Shown one piece after another: positions 11,866-23,425 of a stretch of 64,000 nucleotides of DNA. The notes below the pieces were generated by a model. That model was not told the DNA's origin. It searched no databases and worked only from the letters and a program-made list of their open reading frames with translations. Each line of letters opens with the position of its first letter. The first letter of the stretch is position 1. The DNA is from Posidonia oceanica (Eukaryota > Streptophyta > Magnoliopsida > Alismatales > Posidoniaceae), in contig JAZBRS010000060.1 of NCBI GenBank assembly GCA_037176725.1, positions 55,704,001 through 55,768,000 on the forward strand, in the 5' to 3' direction. The position numbers and the translations under genes were made by a program.

Positions 11866-12630
11866 GTTACTACAGGAGGTTTATCAGGGATTTTTCTTCA
11901 ATTGCTTCATCCCTGACAGCTCTGACCAAATAGGGAGTTTCGTTCATTTGGGACCACAACTATGAGGCGAGTTTCAATGAGTTGAAGGCTCGTCTAACTT
12001 CTGCCCCTATTCTGACTTTGCCTTCTGGTAGTGGTGGTTTCATTGTCTATAGTGACGCCAGTGGTGTTGGGTTGGGTAGTGTTCTGATGCAACACAGCAA
12101 TGTTGTGGCTTATGCCTCCCGTCAGCTGAAGGACCACGAGAGGAACTACCCTACCCATGATCTGGAGATAGCTGCCGTGGTGTTCACGCTCAAGCTTTGG
12201 CGACACTACCTGTATGGGGAATAGTTTGAGGTCTACACAGATCACAAGAGTCTAAAGTATATATTCACTCAGAAGGACCTCAATATGCGGCAGCGGAGGT
12301 AGGTGGAATATCTCAAGGGCTATGATTTCAGCTTGTCCTACCACCCTGGGAAAGCCAACGTGGTTGCCGATGTCTTAAGTCGGCGTACACACGTCATGGC
12401 AAGTCTGATGGTCAAGGAGTGGATCATGCTGGAGGATCTAGCTGACTATGGACTCAAGAGACTGCATCGGGGAGTGGGCGGTGCTTGCATGGCGAGCCTG
12501 TCTGTTCGTCCCAAGCTAATGAAGTTCATTATTGCCTGTCAGCAGATGGATCCCTTCATTCTGGCAACTGTTGAGAAGATGCAAGTTGGAGAAGTGCCAG
12601 ATTTCTCTCTCGCCATACATGGGGAGTTGA
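11866..12630 (+). pseudogene. Tekay pol fragment: RT tail and RNase H
   Basis: The frame begins in the connection region after RT with YYRRFIRDFSS. It then shows a Ty3-type RNase H: YSDAS near 12050 (first Asp), a THDLE motif near 12157-12171 (Glu) and YTDHKSL near 12236 (second Asp), ending with VVADVLSRR near 12362-12388. RNase H would degrade the RNA of the RNA-DNA hybrid during reverse transcription. In-frame stops lie in the connection region (about 11927), at 12222-12224 and at 12300-12302, so this is a remnant. The catalytic RT upstream is missing. Confidence 0.85.
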
Positions 12631-12639
12631 GGTTTGATC

Positions 12640-13735
12640 AGCGCTTGTATGTGCTACAGTATGAAGAAGCCAGGCGGAGGCTGCTTGATGAAGCCCACCG
12701 ATCCAAGTACACCATCCACCCAGGATCCACGAAGATGTATCGAGATCTGAAGCGGAACTTTTGGTGGCCTGGCATGAAGAGAGGAGTTGCTGACTATGTG
12801 GCGAGGTGTGCAACCTGTCAGCTAGTCAAGGCAGAGCATCAGAGACCTGGAGGAACCTTACTGCCGCTAGACATTCCAGAATGGAAATGGGAACACATCT
12901 CTATGGATTTTGTGACTGGGTTGCCATGAACAGTGAGGAAGAACGACACCATCTGGGTGATCGTTGATCGGCCAACTAAGTCAGCTCACTTTCTTGCAAT
13001 TCGAGTGAATATTCTTTTACGGCGGTTGGCAGAATTGTACATATCAGAGATTGTTCGACTGCATGGTGTTCCTGTATCCATAGTGTCTGGCAGAGACACG
13101 CGGTTTACCTCAAGGTTCTGGAAGACTCTGCAGGAGGCTTTTGGTACAGTACTCAACTTCAGTACAACATTCCACCCCTAGTCGAATGGTCAGACAGAGA
13201 GGACTATTCAGACTCTGGAGGATATACTGAGAGCTTGTGCCCTGGACTTGCAAGGAAGTTTGGAGGACCACCTGTCGTTGGTTGAGTTTGCATACAACAA
13301 CATCTACCACTCTAGCATCGGGATGGCACCATACGAGGCTCTGTATGGTAGGCCCTGTAGATTGCCGGTTTGCTGGAGCGTGGTGGGAGAACGGTAGCTT
13401 CTTGGCCCTGAGATTGTGCAGTAGTACGCGGACAATGTAGACTTGATCTGCAGAAGGCTTGTGACTGCACAGAGTCGGTAGAAGAGTTATGCTGACCAGA
13501 GGCAGAGACCGCTAGAGTTCCTGGTGGGAGACTTTGTATTCTTGAAGGTTACACCAACTAAAGGCGTGATGAGATTCAGCAAGCGTGGGAAGCTGAGTCC
13601 CCGTTATATTGGCCTGTATCAGATCACGCAGAGGGTTGGCGAAGTTGCCTATAGACTGGCCCTACCACCAGAGCTGTCAGTAGTGTACGATATTTTTCCA
13701 CGTCTCCATGCTGAGGAAGTGTCTGGCTGATGTTT
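12640..13735 (+). pseudogene. Tekay integrase, interrupted by stops
   Basis: A zinc-binding HHCC region is visible at about 12690-12825, with a CATC Cys pair near its end. The first catalytic Asp lies in MDFVTGLP just before a TGA at 12927-12929. The second lies in a motif reading SGRD instead of the usual SDRD, so that catalytic Asp is probably lost. The Glu lies in QTERT after another stop near 13180. The C-terminal part (13524-13730) has the conserved FSKRGKLSPRYIG stretch that precedes the chromodomain. Integrase would insert the cDNA into the host genome. Additional stops near 13395-13480 confirm it is dead. Confidence 0.88.
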
Positions 13736-13770
13736 CACAGGTGATCCCTGTCCAGCCAGAGGTGCTCTAG

Positions 13771-13950
13771 GAAGATCTCTCTTATGTTGAGGAGGTTGTC
13801 CAAATTGTTGATCGCAGAGAACAGGTGCTGCGGAACAAGGTGATTCTGCTGGTTCTAATGAGATGGCAGCATCATGGAGCAGAAGATTCCACTTGGGAGC
13901 GCGAGGATGACATCCTTACTCGGTACCCGCATCTTCTTGCCTACCATTAA
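13771..13950 (+). pseudogene. Chromodomain at the integrase C terminus
   Basis: The frame after a TAG at 13768-13770 encodes a chromodomain-like segment that includes VDRREQVLRNK, an aromatic MRWQHH block and STWEREDDI, ending in a TAA at 13948-13950. This type II chromodomain downstream of integrase defines the chromovirus clade and is thought to steer integration by binding histone marks. It is in a different frame from part of the integrase and separated from it by stops. Identification is confident; function is lost. Confidence 0.85.
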
Positions 13951-13970
13951 TTTTGGGGGCGAAATTCCTT

Positions 13971-13985
13971 TTTAGGTGTTTATGA
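13971..13985 (+). other. Degenerate polypurine tract of the Tekay element
   Basis: The bases between a GGGGGCGAAATTC motif and the 3' LTR read TTAGGTGTTTATGA. In Tekay-type elements a G-rich polypurine tract normally occupies this place and primes plus-strand synthesis. Here several purines have changed. Confidence 0.5.
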
Positions 13986-16873
13986 TGTAACACCCAGGAA
14001 TTCATTTCCCTTGTAATTATGATTTTATAATGAATTCCTTACTGTAGACAGGTGTTACTGGCCTGGTGGGCCCTACTTGTGCTTGTTATGGGCCCCACCT
14101 GTGGTTTACTGTAGGCCCCACTTGCGTTGTTGTGGGCCTCACTTGTGGTGATTGGTGAGACCAAGTGGTGACTTGGTCCCTATCTTCTGTACTTGTACTA
14201 TTTTCTCTTTCTTCTCTCTCTCTCTCTCTCTCATTTCTCCCCCTCTCTCCCTTCCCACTCATTCTCTCTACCCCTCCCCTCCCCTTCACTTAATTCCCCT
14301 CCCCCTCTTTCCCGTGCATCCCTCCCCCTTTCTCTCCTCTCTCTGTATTTTCCTCCCTCCCTCATCCCGATCCCCTCCCTCTCCACCCGATCTCATCCTC
14401 TCCTCCATCCTTCTCCCCATCTTCACCTCCTCCTCCTCCTCCTCTCTCCCTCCTCACCCATCTCTCCTCCTCCCCCTCCTCCTCCCTTCCCCCTCTTTTT
14501 CCCCTTCTATGGCTGTTCGATGGTGGCTATTGGTGGCGGCGTGCGGCGCAGCGGACTTCGCCCTGCGTCCCGTTGGAGTGGCGGGCCCGAGCGCGGCGCA
14601 TGGAGCACGAGTTCGGCGAAGGATCGCCGGAGTCGTTGGGGGATCGCCGATGAACAGTGAGTTTCCCACTGTTCAAGGTACACATTCCACCCCCTTTGCT
14701 CCAACTTGCCAATAAATGTTAGAATCATGTCTCTTGCCATGAATTGTATGTGATTTGGTAATTTTAGGGATTTTATTGGTATTTTTGCCAAATTTATCCA
14801 GCATGAGCTATTAATTGTCTAAATTACGTTTTCTAATGATTTCCAATGTTTTGGGCATCAGATTGAGGCGATTGTATTTTGGTTGGGTTGCTGGAGCAAA
14901 TACGCTCATTTTCATATATCGTATGCCCGATTTGGCTTAGAATTGCATGTGGTTTGGATTTTTTGAGCGGAAATGACTTGAATAATGGTTTTCCAGTGTT
15001 TTTTGAGAATTGCATGCTTCAGAATACCATAATGCATGTATGGTTACATTTCTTATTGAGTTTCGGTCGTTTTGGTATATTATATGCTATTTTTGGTGGC
15101 TTGTGCAGGGAGTTTTGGTTTTAAACGCAAACGGAGCATTTTTCTATCGGTCCCTGATCCGACGTGCTGTTTTTGGCCGGCGTTCCGAATCAGAGCTGTG
15201 ATTTTTCATGTTATATGTGAGCTATGGATCTTAGAATGGCATGATTCTTGTATGGTTGCGTTCCTTATTGAATTCCGGTCGTTTCGACATATTGTATGCT
15301 ATTTTTTGTGGCTTGTGCAGAGAGTTTTGGTCTTAAACGTAAAAGAGGTGTTTTTTTGTCAGTCCCTGAAACGGCACGCCGTTTTTGACCAGCATTCCGA
15401 ATCAGGGACTGAGATTTTTCTCAGTCCCATTTTTAGGAGATTTGCTTTAGGTTTTAATTATGTTTAATTATGCCTATGCCTATGATTGTTTTGTGGCTTA
15501 ATAAAGGTTGTTAGAAATGATTTTTGGAAGATTATGGAAATGTTTTCAAAGAGATTTTCTGAGGAAAAACAAAGTTGTTTTGCAAAGGATTTGCCGTGGT
15601 TTTCATAGACCGAAACCTAGGGGTCGTGTTGGCTAGACTCGGGAATGCGACAGCATTCCTAGTGTGTCGCACACTTCGTTTGGGCTGAGGTTTTGGGGGT
15701 CGGGGTGCTGACTGTACCTAGTGGTATCGTGGCAGCGGACTCGGGAGGTATGATACTCTTGCGTAGCTGGACGTGATAACCTAGTCGCTACAGGCACCGG
15801 GACTCGCCTTGTTGTGGTGTTGCGGGGCCCGTGAGTGGTCCACGCACATTGTTGAGGTCGCCGGATTTGGCGTGTCCTGTGGCTGTCTTGATTACGGACA
15901 ACTCGCCAAGTTTTGGATGAGTAATTTTCCCAAGTGGAGATCGCTTCTGAGGCGTCTCTAGTGTGAGATGCCGGGACGAGCACGCTCCTCCACAGGGTGG
16001 GTGCTCGTGGCAGTGCAGTGAGTTACAGGAGTGAGTCTCTAGATACTGCTTGAGGCCAGGTCGGTTGCTGGGTGCTAGGCAACACGACTAGTTGGCTTTC
16101 TAGTTGCCCGGTTGGACTATGATTGGTTGTTGGACCATTTTGGGCCATGAGTTTTCCGCCTATTTACGGCGATGCTGTTTTATTATAGCTGTTGGGCCGG
16201 TGGGCCCCTTTGGTTAATGGAATAGTTTACAGAACTGGTTTTGGTAGCTGCTGAGTTTTGGACCGTATTTGGGCCTAGTGTTTTCCTGTCTGGATTGTGG
16301 CGTAGCTTTTGCCGAGGTTTTTGGGGCCGGTGGGCCTTTGTAATTTATTGAGGTTTTGTTTACGAGATATTTCGGCATTGTTTTGGCCGGTGGGTCGAGT
16401 TGTTTTCCCAGCTTCAGGGGCTGGAGGTTTTTGAGTTGTGTTGAGGTTTTGGTCCGGTAGGTCGAGGTTTGTGAAAGGATTTATTAAACACCTAGTTTTT
16501 CCGATTTTAGCGCATTAGCTTTAGGAGAAGGGTGTTTCTATTTATTATAATGTTATTGTTGACCCGGATTTGGAGTTTTGATCGGTTTACCTCTGATTGT
16601 GGTTTTTATTCCGGTTTTGTCGTGATTTTGCGGATGTGTGTTAGGTGACAATTTCTGGTCACTTACGTGTGCTTTATTTGTGGTTTTTAGGTGCAGATGG
16701 TTAATTTGTTTGGAGTCATAGTGCATATAGTCGGAGTCACGTAGCTGTTCACTGCAGGTTCCTGGCACATATTCTTTTTGTTTAGCCCATAGCTTATTGT
16801 AATTGTTGTAATTAATTAAGTTTTAATTTGTTAGACTTTTCAGAATGTGTTGGTAGCAACTTAGGTCGTTACA
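13986..16873 (+). mobile_element. Tekay 3' LTR
   Basis: This 2,888-bp LTR begins TGTAACACCC and ends GTTACA. It is uninterrupted and shows the empty site of the solo LTR found in the 5' copy (near 15024). The pyrimidine-rich stretch at about 14190-14515 matches the one in the 5' LTR. The downstream flank is GTTAA. Confidence 0.92.
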
Positions 16874-16878
16874 GTTAA
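16874..16878. repeat. Target site duplication of the Tekay element, right copy
   Basis: GTTAA here matches 485-489. Confidence 0.9.
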
Positions 16879-17339
16879 CCACTTGTTAGTTCGACAATAT
16901 ATGAAAATGATAAGTTAATTTCAACATTATATCGAACATACATAGAAATCATATGTTAATCTGGACATTATATTCGAATATATATAATTACATATAAATC
17001 GTTTTTCCCATTTATTGTTGATACATGAATTTTATTATATAATTTTCATCTCTTTTATTTTAAAATACATGTATGCGATGATCGTAACGAGATTCTTTCA
17101 TGGTAATTAACAAATATTCATAAAAAATGGTCTTGAAGAAGTACGAATATTGAAAAATTATGATAATATCTTGAGATTTGTTGAAAAAAATAAATTCCAC
17201 AGAAGTGTAGAAAAGAACCCCTAAATAGCATCGTATATATAAAAAAAATGTTCTTGTAAACACCCGCAACTTATGCACATAGCATGTTGTTATATTTTTC
17301 GAAGACCAGGAACGTCAACTTGAAGTAGCTGATTTGTAA

Positions 17340-18125
17340 CGGAGAAAATCAATTGTACCATCCAAAATGACTATATTTATGTGAATACTATCAAGATTTC
17401 ACATGTACCATCTCTTCCACCTCTTTTAACCTACAGCAAACTATTGGTCAAATTTTAACAATAATGAGTCAAAAGTCAATCCCCAAAGTCTTGAAATGAC
17501 TAATTTGCTCTTACTCTACAACCACATCCCACTCCATTCTCTCCATCTATTCTTTTCTAACCCTAACTCAATGCTATGGAATCTTAATTGATTTTCAACG
17601 TCCTCCATTCAAATCTAACTAACCACAAAAGAATAAAACACCATCAAAGGAATCCAATCCACAAGATCCCCCTTAAGCAATGGCTTAAAGATTCCTACTT
17701 CATTAAACAGAAGAAATATAGTGAACGTGATGAAGAGGAAGGAGGAAGATGATGTGCAGACGTGGAGGTGTCTGTCAAGGAATTGAAGAGGAAATTGGTT
17801 GTTTGTCATTGAATAAGAAGGAAGACGAAGAATGATGGTGTGTTGCGTTCTTTTCTGATTGGGAAGGAGATGGAGGAGGAGATGAAGAAGGATAAGAATG
17901 AGAAATAGATTTAAAAAGTAACACTGTTAGACGATTTTCCATTATTTCTGGCTCAACGATTAAGAAGTTAAACTTGATGGCATATGTTACTAAAAACGAC
18001 CCGTGGATGGTATAAATGATATATTTTATAAATCTTGATGGTGTTACTAAAAACGACCCGTGGATGGTATAAATGATATATTTTACATGGTACTTCCCGA
18101 TTTTTATAGTAAAGACAACCAAGAT
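17340..18125. repeat. Candidate small element with inverted subterminal repeats
   Basis: The left side contains TACCATCCAAAATGAC and CTATCAAGATTT. The right side, read on the opposite strand, contains TACCATCCACGGGTCG and CCATCAAGATTT, with a similar outer block (AAAATC then GTACCAT) at both ends. This inverted arrangement suggests a non-autonomous DNA element with subterminal repeats. I could not fix the exact termini or a target duplication, so the call is tentative. Frames inside are low-complexity. Confidence 0.35.
17986..18085. repeat. 57-bp tandem duplication
   Basis: GTTACTAAAAACGACCCGTG starts at 17986 and again at 18043. Both are followed by GATGGTATAAATGATATAT. It lies at the right end of the candidate element at 17340-18125. 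Confidence 0.8.
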
Positions 18126-19513
18126 CCCATGTGTACGAATTAGGAGTATCGGGTTGAACTGAATCAGAGAGATTGTTAATCCCTGACCGAACTTATTTTG
18201 ATAGTACAGGTTATCAGTCGAGTGATAAACATTCTTTTCCAGTTCTTAATCCATAACCTAACCTTAACTTGTTATGATAATAAGTAATGATTTGGTTAAC
18301 GGTTCAAGCAGGTCGATCTATAATAAATTGACAGATCATACATGTATATGGGTGGTAATTTCTTATCTGACCAGTGAACCCACCCACATGCCAATCTGAT
18401 ATTTAAATGGATTAATGTTCGACTTAAATGAATTTGAGTAAGAAATGGGTCACCTGTTTAATACATGGGTTGTATTGGGGTTCAACAGATAGACGTAATC
18501 CGTTTATGATCCATAAATCCATATAAGAAATTAAATATATAATTTTTTAATTTAAATTTATTAGGATATGTAGCTATGCTGTTTGATTTATACTTAACAT
18601 TTATGTTATTTATGTACTTACAATCATTTTACACTAGATCAAGAAGCCAGCATTTGATAGAAGCTAACGTTTGCATATGTCGTTTGGTTTAACTTCGGAG
18701 GTCGTCACTACGACTTTCCATCGGAAGCCCGAGTACCAAATGTCATTCCCTTAATGTGGCTTAGCGCGTTACGAGAGAAACAAATCCTGAAGTTGGTCAA
18801 ACGCGAAGTCCCTTCTTTGCCAAATAAGAAAAAAAAACACGTTTGCATCATCCATGTTAAGATAAGCCTTGCCATTCAATTTCAACAAGTTGAACCAGTA
18901 ACAACACTTCCCAATCCAAAAGAAAATCTAGATGGACCCAGCCTGCCAGCCCCCAATATATCTCATAATAATATCTTTTCAATAATCCATTCCAAACATA
19001 TACGGGAAATACTACCTACCATATGGAATCTAAATTCAACTGCAAAATTGACCCATATGAGATTTGTTTTATGACATGAAATTTGAACCACAAACAAACG
19101 GTATCTGCGTAATTTCTACACATATACTTCCAAAAGTAATCCACGTGGCAGGGAATTAAGAACAATGCTCTTAACGTGTTTTATTTCTACACATTGTACT
19201 TACCATCATACGTCCATTGCCATTTTGGTGGTATAATAGCATAATGACGGTAAAATAATAACATGTAGTAGATATTGTGAAAAATCTCCATCTCAACTCT
19301 TTTGTACAATTGCAAGGTATAGAAACCGTAGTAGGAGGTGTACGTAAAAAGATGTTATTTGGAAAATTCTAAGATATTTATGGTACCGAAGTTTCTTTAT
19401 AATCATAGATCTATTCATCTGTATATTTAAATAAATAATTAAAATTAAAAGTTTTCGATACCTTAGACTATAGACACACCCATCCCATGTTTGGTTTGCT
19501 GTTATAGGATAAG

Positions 19514-19522
19514 CTATTTAAA
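19514..19522 (+). promoter_or_regulatory. Possible TATA box of the host gene
   Basis: CTATTTAAA lies 275-283 bp upstream of the chosen start codon, in a locally AT-rich stretch just before the sequence becomes GC-rich. The distance leaves room for a ~240-nt leader. Position and composition are the only evidence. Confidence 0.35.
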
Positions 19523-19561
19523 AAAAGAAAATCAATAAAAAAAGAAGAAGGAAATATACAA

Positions 19562-19630
19562 ATGGCAGCTGTCATCTCGGATCACAAACTTATCACTACC
19601 ACCATCGCTGCCTCCTCCCCATCTTCCTGA
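19562..19630 (+). other. Candidate upstream ORF of 22 codons
   Basis: ATG at 19562 (context CAAATGG) opens a 22-codon frame ending in TGA at 19628-19630. The last base of that stop is the first base of another ATG at 19630 (TGATG). The second ATG opens a long frame to 20175 that overlaps the main coding start out of frame. If the transcript begins near the TATA-like site, both would lie in the leader and could lower translation of the main ORF. Whether they are transcribed is unknown. Confidence 0.35.
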
Positions 19631-19675
19631 TGACGACGGGCACCCTCGTCCCATTCTCTCTCGTCCCATTCTCCC

Positions 19676-19711
19676 TCCCTCCTCCTCCTCCTCCTCCTCC
19701 TCCTCCTCCTC
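19676..19711. repeat. (TCC)n microsatellite in the leader
   Basis: About 12 consecutive CTC/TCC triplets lie ~85 bp before the start codon. Pyrimidine-rich leaders are common near plant transcription starts. Confidence 0.85.
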
Positions 19712-19796
19712 CAACTCCACCCCCAAGAATCCAACCACCAACACCACGCGCAGCCCAAACCCTAGTTTCAGTCTCCTCCTGCGGCTGCCCCCCACG

Positions 19797-22700
19797 ATGG
19801 AGACGCCATCGACACCGACGCCGAGGCCGAAGGACGACGCGGCCGAGGCGGTGGTGGAGAAGCGGATGGACCCGTCGTCCATGGCAATATCACTCTGGCG
19901 AAACCCCAACCCGCTCCCCTCCTCCTGGTTCGAGATCCGCCTCTTCTACGTCCGCATCGCCCCCTGCGCGCCCGACCTCGTCCCGTCCCACCTCTCCCTC
20001 TCGCACCCCCGCCGCGAGATGGGGGTTTCGCTCGAGATCAACGGCGCCCGCGTCCCCGCCTCGGAACCCACGGCTGTCCTCCTCCGCCGCGACCGGATCG
20101 ACCGGGACGCCGCCGAAGTCACCTACGTTACGACGGATAGCGTACGGTTCACGGGGCCCGTGGAGTTCGAGGTGAGCGACGGGGAGGAGTTGGTGCTCTG
20201 CGGGTCGCTGGAGAGGCTGGTGCCGCCGTGGAGTAACGGGACGATGGTGAACCACCAGGGCGTGGGGGCGGATAAGGATTCAAGGACCGGGTGGAGTATG
20301 GATTGTTATTCTGCGGCGGTGGTGGGGGCGTCGAAGTTTATAAGGCCGAAGCTGGGGATCGCGGCGCCATCGATGGAGGTGTATGTTGCCGGGTGCTGCT
20401 CGGGGTTTCCGTTGATCTTGACGCAGACGGTGCAGCTTAGTCCGAGGAAGAAGGTGACGAGGCAGGGGATGTTGGACGCTATACCGGAGGTTGAAGAGAC
20501 TGCTGAGGGTGAGACGCAAAGTGGCCTCCGGAGGAGGGCACTTTCTTTGGTAAGAGAACCTGCTCTCAAGATAATACCTTATACCTTTGCTTCATGTGCT
20601 GTTATGTGATTCTGTTTCATGTGTTCTACTTGGAAATGGAATACAGATATGACCTAATATAATTTATGGCAAGGACTTAAAGGTGGATTCATATTGCATT
20701 AATATTTGGTATACACAACATTCAGGATAGGAAGAGTATATATGCCATGTGTCTAGGCGTTTGTGTTGCATTAGCCATCTTCATCTTACTGATCTTTTGC
20801 TTGCTTCAAGGATAGAAGCATGTTTTATTTGTTGGAAATCAAAACCCAAGTCGTTATCTCAATTGTGTATTTACTATTTAGCTAGAATGTTAGAAAGATT
20901 TAAGGCATTGAATTTTATAATCAGGTGAATTTCTTGGATTATCAAATCTTGTGTGCTTGTTTGGTATGTGTAAATCCATGTTGCAGTTTTAAGGGTATAA
21001 AGGTTTAGAAAGTTGATAATCAATAGTCAGTTGTGTCTGAGGACTAACAGGAATACATGGTTTATTGGCCTTTGGACCTGTTAATTTGCTCGATATCAAT
21101 GAGGATAGTTGTTTTCATCTTCCATATTTTCTGATGTGCCATATCCACCTTAAGCACAAAGCTAGTGGCCGTTGACGTAATAGTGTTCTTCTCTAGTGCC
21201 CATACAATGTGTATTAGGATGTTGTTTTTTGAACGTGGTTGCTTTCCCTCAAATTGTTTATGTGATGTAATTATCTTCTCTAGTATGTGACATAATTACC
21301 TCTTCTTAAATATTCCATCAATCATGTTGCGATAATTTGTTATCATCATGAGTCATAATAAATACAATTATCCTATTCAAGTATTGCATAAATAATTTGT
21401 TTCCTGAAAAATTGTTATATTCACTTGTCTAAGGTTTATATGCAAGACAACAATATAAACTTCGAAGATGATAAATATTTTATAAACAACCCAATGCTAT
21501 ATCCACTTTCAATTGTAGTTATTCTGGAATACTTCATCATTTATTTATACTTAAATAAACCAAATGTTTCCTCTGCAGATCAGATAAAAAAATTTAAGGT
21601 TTCAAAAAAACTCATTTAATTTTTATGTTCTTTGACCATCTATTTGGTATTGTAAATATTAAAGTTAAGAGACGTGGATGTGATCATGGTTATAACGGAT
21701 ATAACAATAGTGCAATAGAAATACATGAATAACGATTCTTGTAAAACTAAGATAATATTAAGAAAGGAGACTGTAGACATTGATGAATAAAATTATGTAT
21801 GTACATTTCTATAGTGGCCTTGGTTGCCTAGGCCATTTACAAATTTGAAAATGTAATAAATTATTTTTTTTTGTAAAACTTTATATGATGCCATAATACT
21901 TATGTTTTTGATATTTACTTATTTTACGTTATATTGAATTTAGGTGCTCTCATTCATTAATTATATTGTTTGGTGGTGGTATATAAGATTATATTTTGCC
22001 TAATAGCCTAAGAACTTTATTTATGCTTGTGTGGGTTACTTATTGATTGAGATTTGGTCATTAATTAATTTTATGTGATGGTGTATAATTCATAAGTCAT
22101 AATTCATGACTTGATATTCTTATTTGCAAGTACGTTGGGAGTATTTTTTGTTGATCGAGACCTTATAAACATTAAAAATGCATAAAAAAACGCAATTGTA
22201 TATTAGTTTGTCAAAATTAATCTGAATTTGGTGCCTATTTCCTTGGTGCATTAGCTATCACCTTGATGCCTTGACAACCCTGTTACTACATCTTATGCTA
22301 GATATTGCTACATAAAACAAGAATAGCATATAATAGAAGATTAGAACACTTGTAGACTTAATTGGTTGCAAGAACTAAAAGGAATATTACACCGCAAGCG
22401 TCGAATCACAAATGTGTTATGGGTTAATGTAGTGTTGGTATACTATGTATATATCAAAGCTTTTTCGGTATGATATGCATATGACACACGTATGCAAGGG
22501 TTTCATAAGTATTTATGTTTCATAGATGCTAAATTAAAAAAATTATATTTCATAACTCTTTCAATAATTACAACTCAAATATTTTAGTTCTTATGAAAAA
22601 ATTTCACGTCATGTGCTTGAATTTCCATTTATGATCCAAGTGGACAAGTGTTATTGATTCTTGATGTTAATGTATATCTACTGGAATAAAAGCACCATAA

Positions 22701-23425
22701 CCGCACCGTTAAAAAGCAAATGATAATTTAGGGAATTTAGAGTGATACCTTTTTATTAGAATCACATGTGTTTGTGATACGATAGTAAAATAGTTAGTTT
22801 CAAGTTTTTGTAGTCATTCCTGGAATTCATCGGTCAGTGAGGTCGAGATAAGATCACCTTAATATTTAAAGGGTAAGTCATGTACTACTTACCAAACAAA
22901 GCATTGTTGATTCGATAAGTGACTATTACACTCTAGTTGAGGAGTTGCATATTCGAATCCCAATAAATGTAGAACTTAAAAAGAGAAAAAAAAAGGCCAT
23001 GTACTACTGCACCAGTGCCAGTGGCAGTCGGTATACATTAGATATAACGAAAGCCTATGTCTAGTCAATAGTCATGTTTGCTGGCATATCCTTCTTTGTT
23101 GATTGTTTGTGTACATGTAGTCCGAATGCTAGTCACTTTGACCACTGACCTTTGTGATTATGTTGTATAGCAGGTTGGAGAAGCGGAAATTGATGATTAT
23201 GAAGGGGAAATTGATGATTATGAAGCGGAAATGAAGATTGAACATAATTTATATGCTGAAGGTCAGTACTATGATGATGACGGGCAACTCTCATGGTTCA
23301 ATGCTGGTGTCAGAGTTGGCGTTGGGATTGGATTGGGAATGTGCCTTGGGGTAGGAATTGGAGTTGGACTCCTCATGCGTTCCTACCAGGCAACAACGAG
23401 AACTTTTAGGAGGCGGTTTCTTTAA
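19797..23425 (+). CDS. At1g01500-like conserved plant protein, two exons
   Basis: The coding sequence joins 19797-20549 and 23174-23425, giving 251 + 83 = 334 aa. The start ATG has A at -3 and G at +4. The donor is TTTG/GTAAGA, and the acceptor follows TATAGCAG in the same phase (0). The protein has a short Pro/Thr-rich N terminus. A conserved soluble region follows (residues ~40-245) with WFEIRLFYVRIAPC, LLRRDRIDRDAAEVTYV and MEVYVAGCCSGFPLILT. An acidic stretch (~253-290) comes next, then a Gly/Val-rich hydrophobic segment (~295-319) and a basic tail ending TFRRRFL. I recognise this as the plant family of Arabidopsis At1g01500; its biochemical role is not established. The single C-terminal membrane segment with a basic tail suggests a tail-anchored protein, which is inference. 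It is the only convincing host gene in the window. Confidence 0.8.
20550..23173 (+). other. Intron of the At1g01500-like gene
   Basis: The 2,624-bp intron begins GTAAGA and ends TATAGCAG. It is strongly AT-rich compared with exon 1. Short frames inside show no domains. The end reads TAG then CAG, two possible acceptors three bases apart. Using the first would add one Gln at the junction without changing frame. If unspliced, translation would stop at 20607-20609, giving a 270-aa form without the membrane segment. Confidence 0.75.
23174..23242 (+). repeat. Short duplication in exon 2 (acidic repeat)
   Basis: A 24-bp unit encoding EIDDYEGE/EIDDYEAE occurs twice in a row at the start of exon 2. 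The duplication is in frame and lengthens the acidic linker before the membrane segment. Confidence 0.7.

Larger units (their letters stand above)
490..16873 (+). mobile_element. Ty3/gypsy Del/Tekay chromovirus, decayed, with nested insertions
   Basis: The element has a 5' LTR at 490-8833, a primer site at 8838-8849, internal sequence to 13985 and a 3' LTR at 13986-16873, with GTTAA on both sides. Assignment to Del/Tekay rests on the chromodomain after integrase, the LTR start TGTAACACCC and the initiator tRNA-Met primer site. It is old: by eye there are about 18 substitutions in the first ~150 aligned LTR bases, though other LTR parts are more similar. Internal length without the MITE is about 4.6 kb, and gag, protease and most of RT are not recognisable. 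A solo Ogre-like LTR sits in the 5' LTR and a hAT MITE in the internal region. The pol remnant has many stops, so it cannot be autonomous. Confidence 0.9.
16879..19513. other. AT-rich intergenic region upstream of the host gene
   Basis: No convincing gene is seen. The first ~120 bp continue the TTCGACATTATAT repeat. A candidate small transposon-like element lies at about 17340-18125. The remaining ~1.4 kb has only short frames without recognisable domains and would include the promoter-distal region of the gene at 19797. Confidence 0.5.

Noticed and set aside
14152..14715. 187-codon + strand frame in the Tekay 3' LTR
   Set aside because: It is a Ser/Pro/Leu translation of a pyrimidine tract and is disrupted in the other LTR.
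19630..20175. 181-codon frame overlapping host exon 1
   Set aside because: It is a Pro/Arg/Ser-rich shadow of the GC-rich exon in another frame. I mention it only as a possible upstream ORF.
21425..21619. 64-codon frame in the host gene intron
   Set aside because: AT-rich chance frame with no conserved features.
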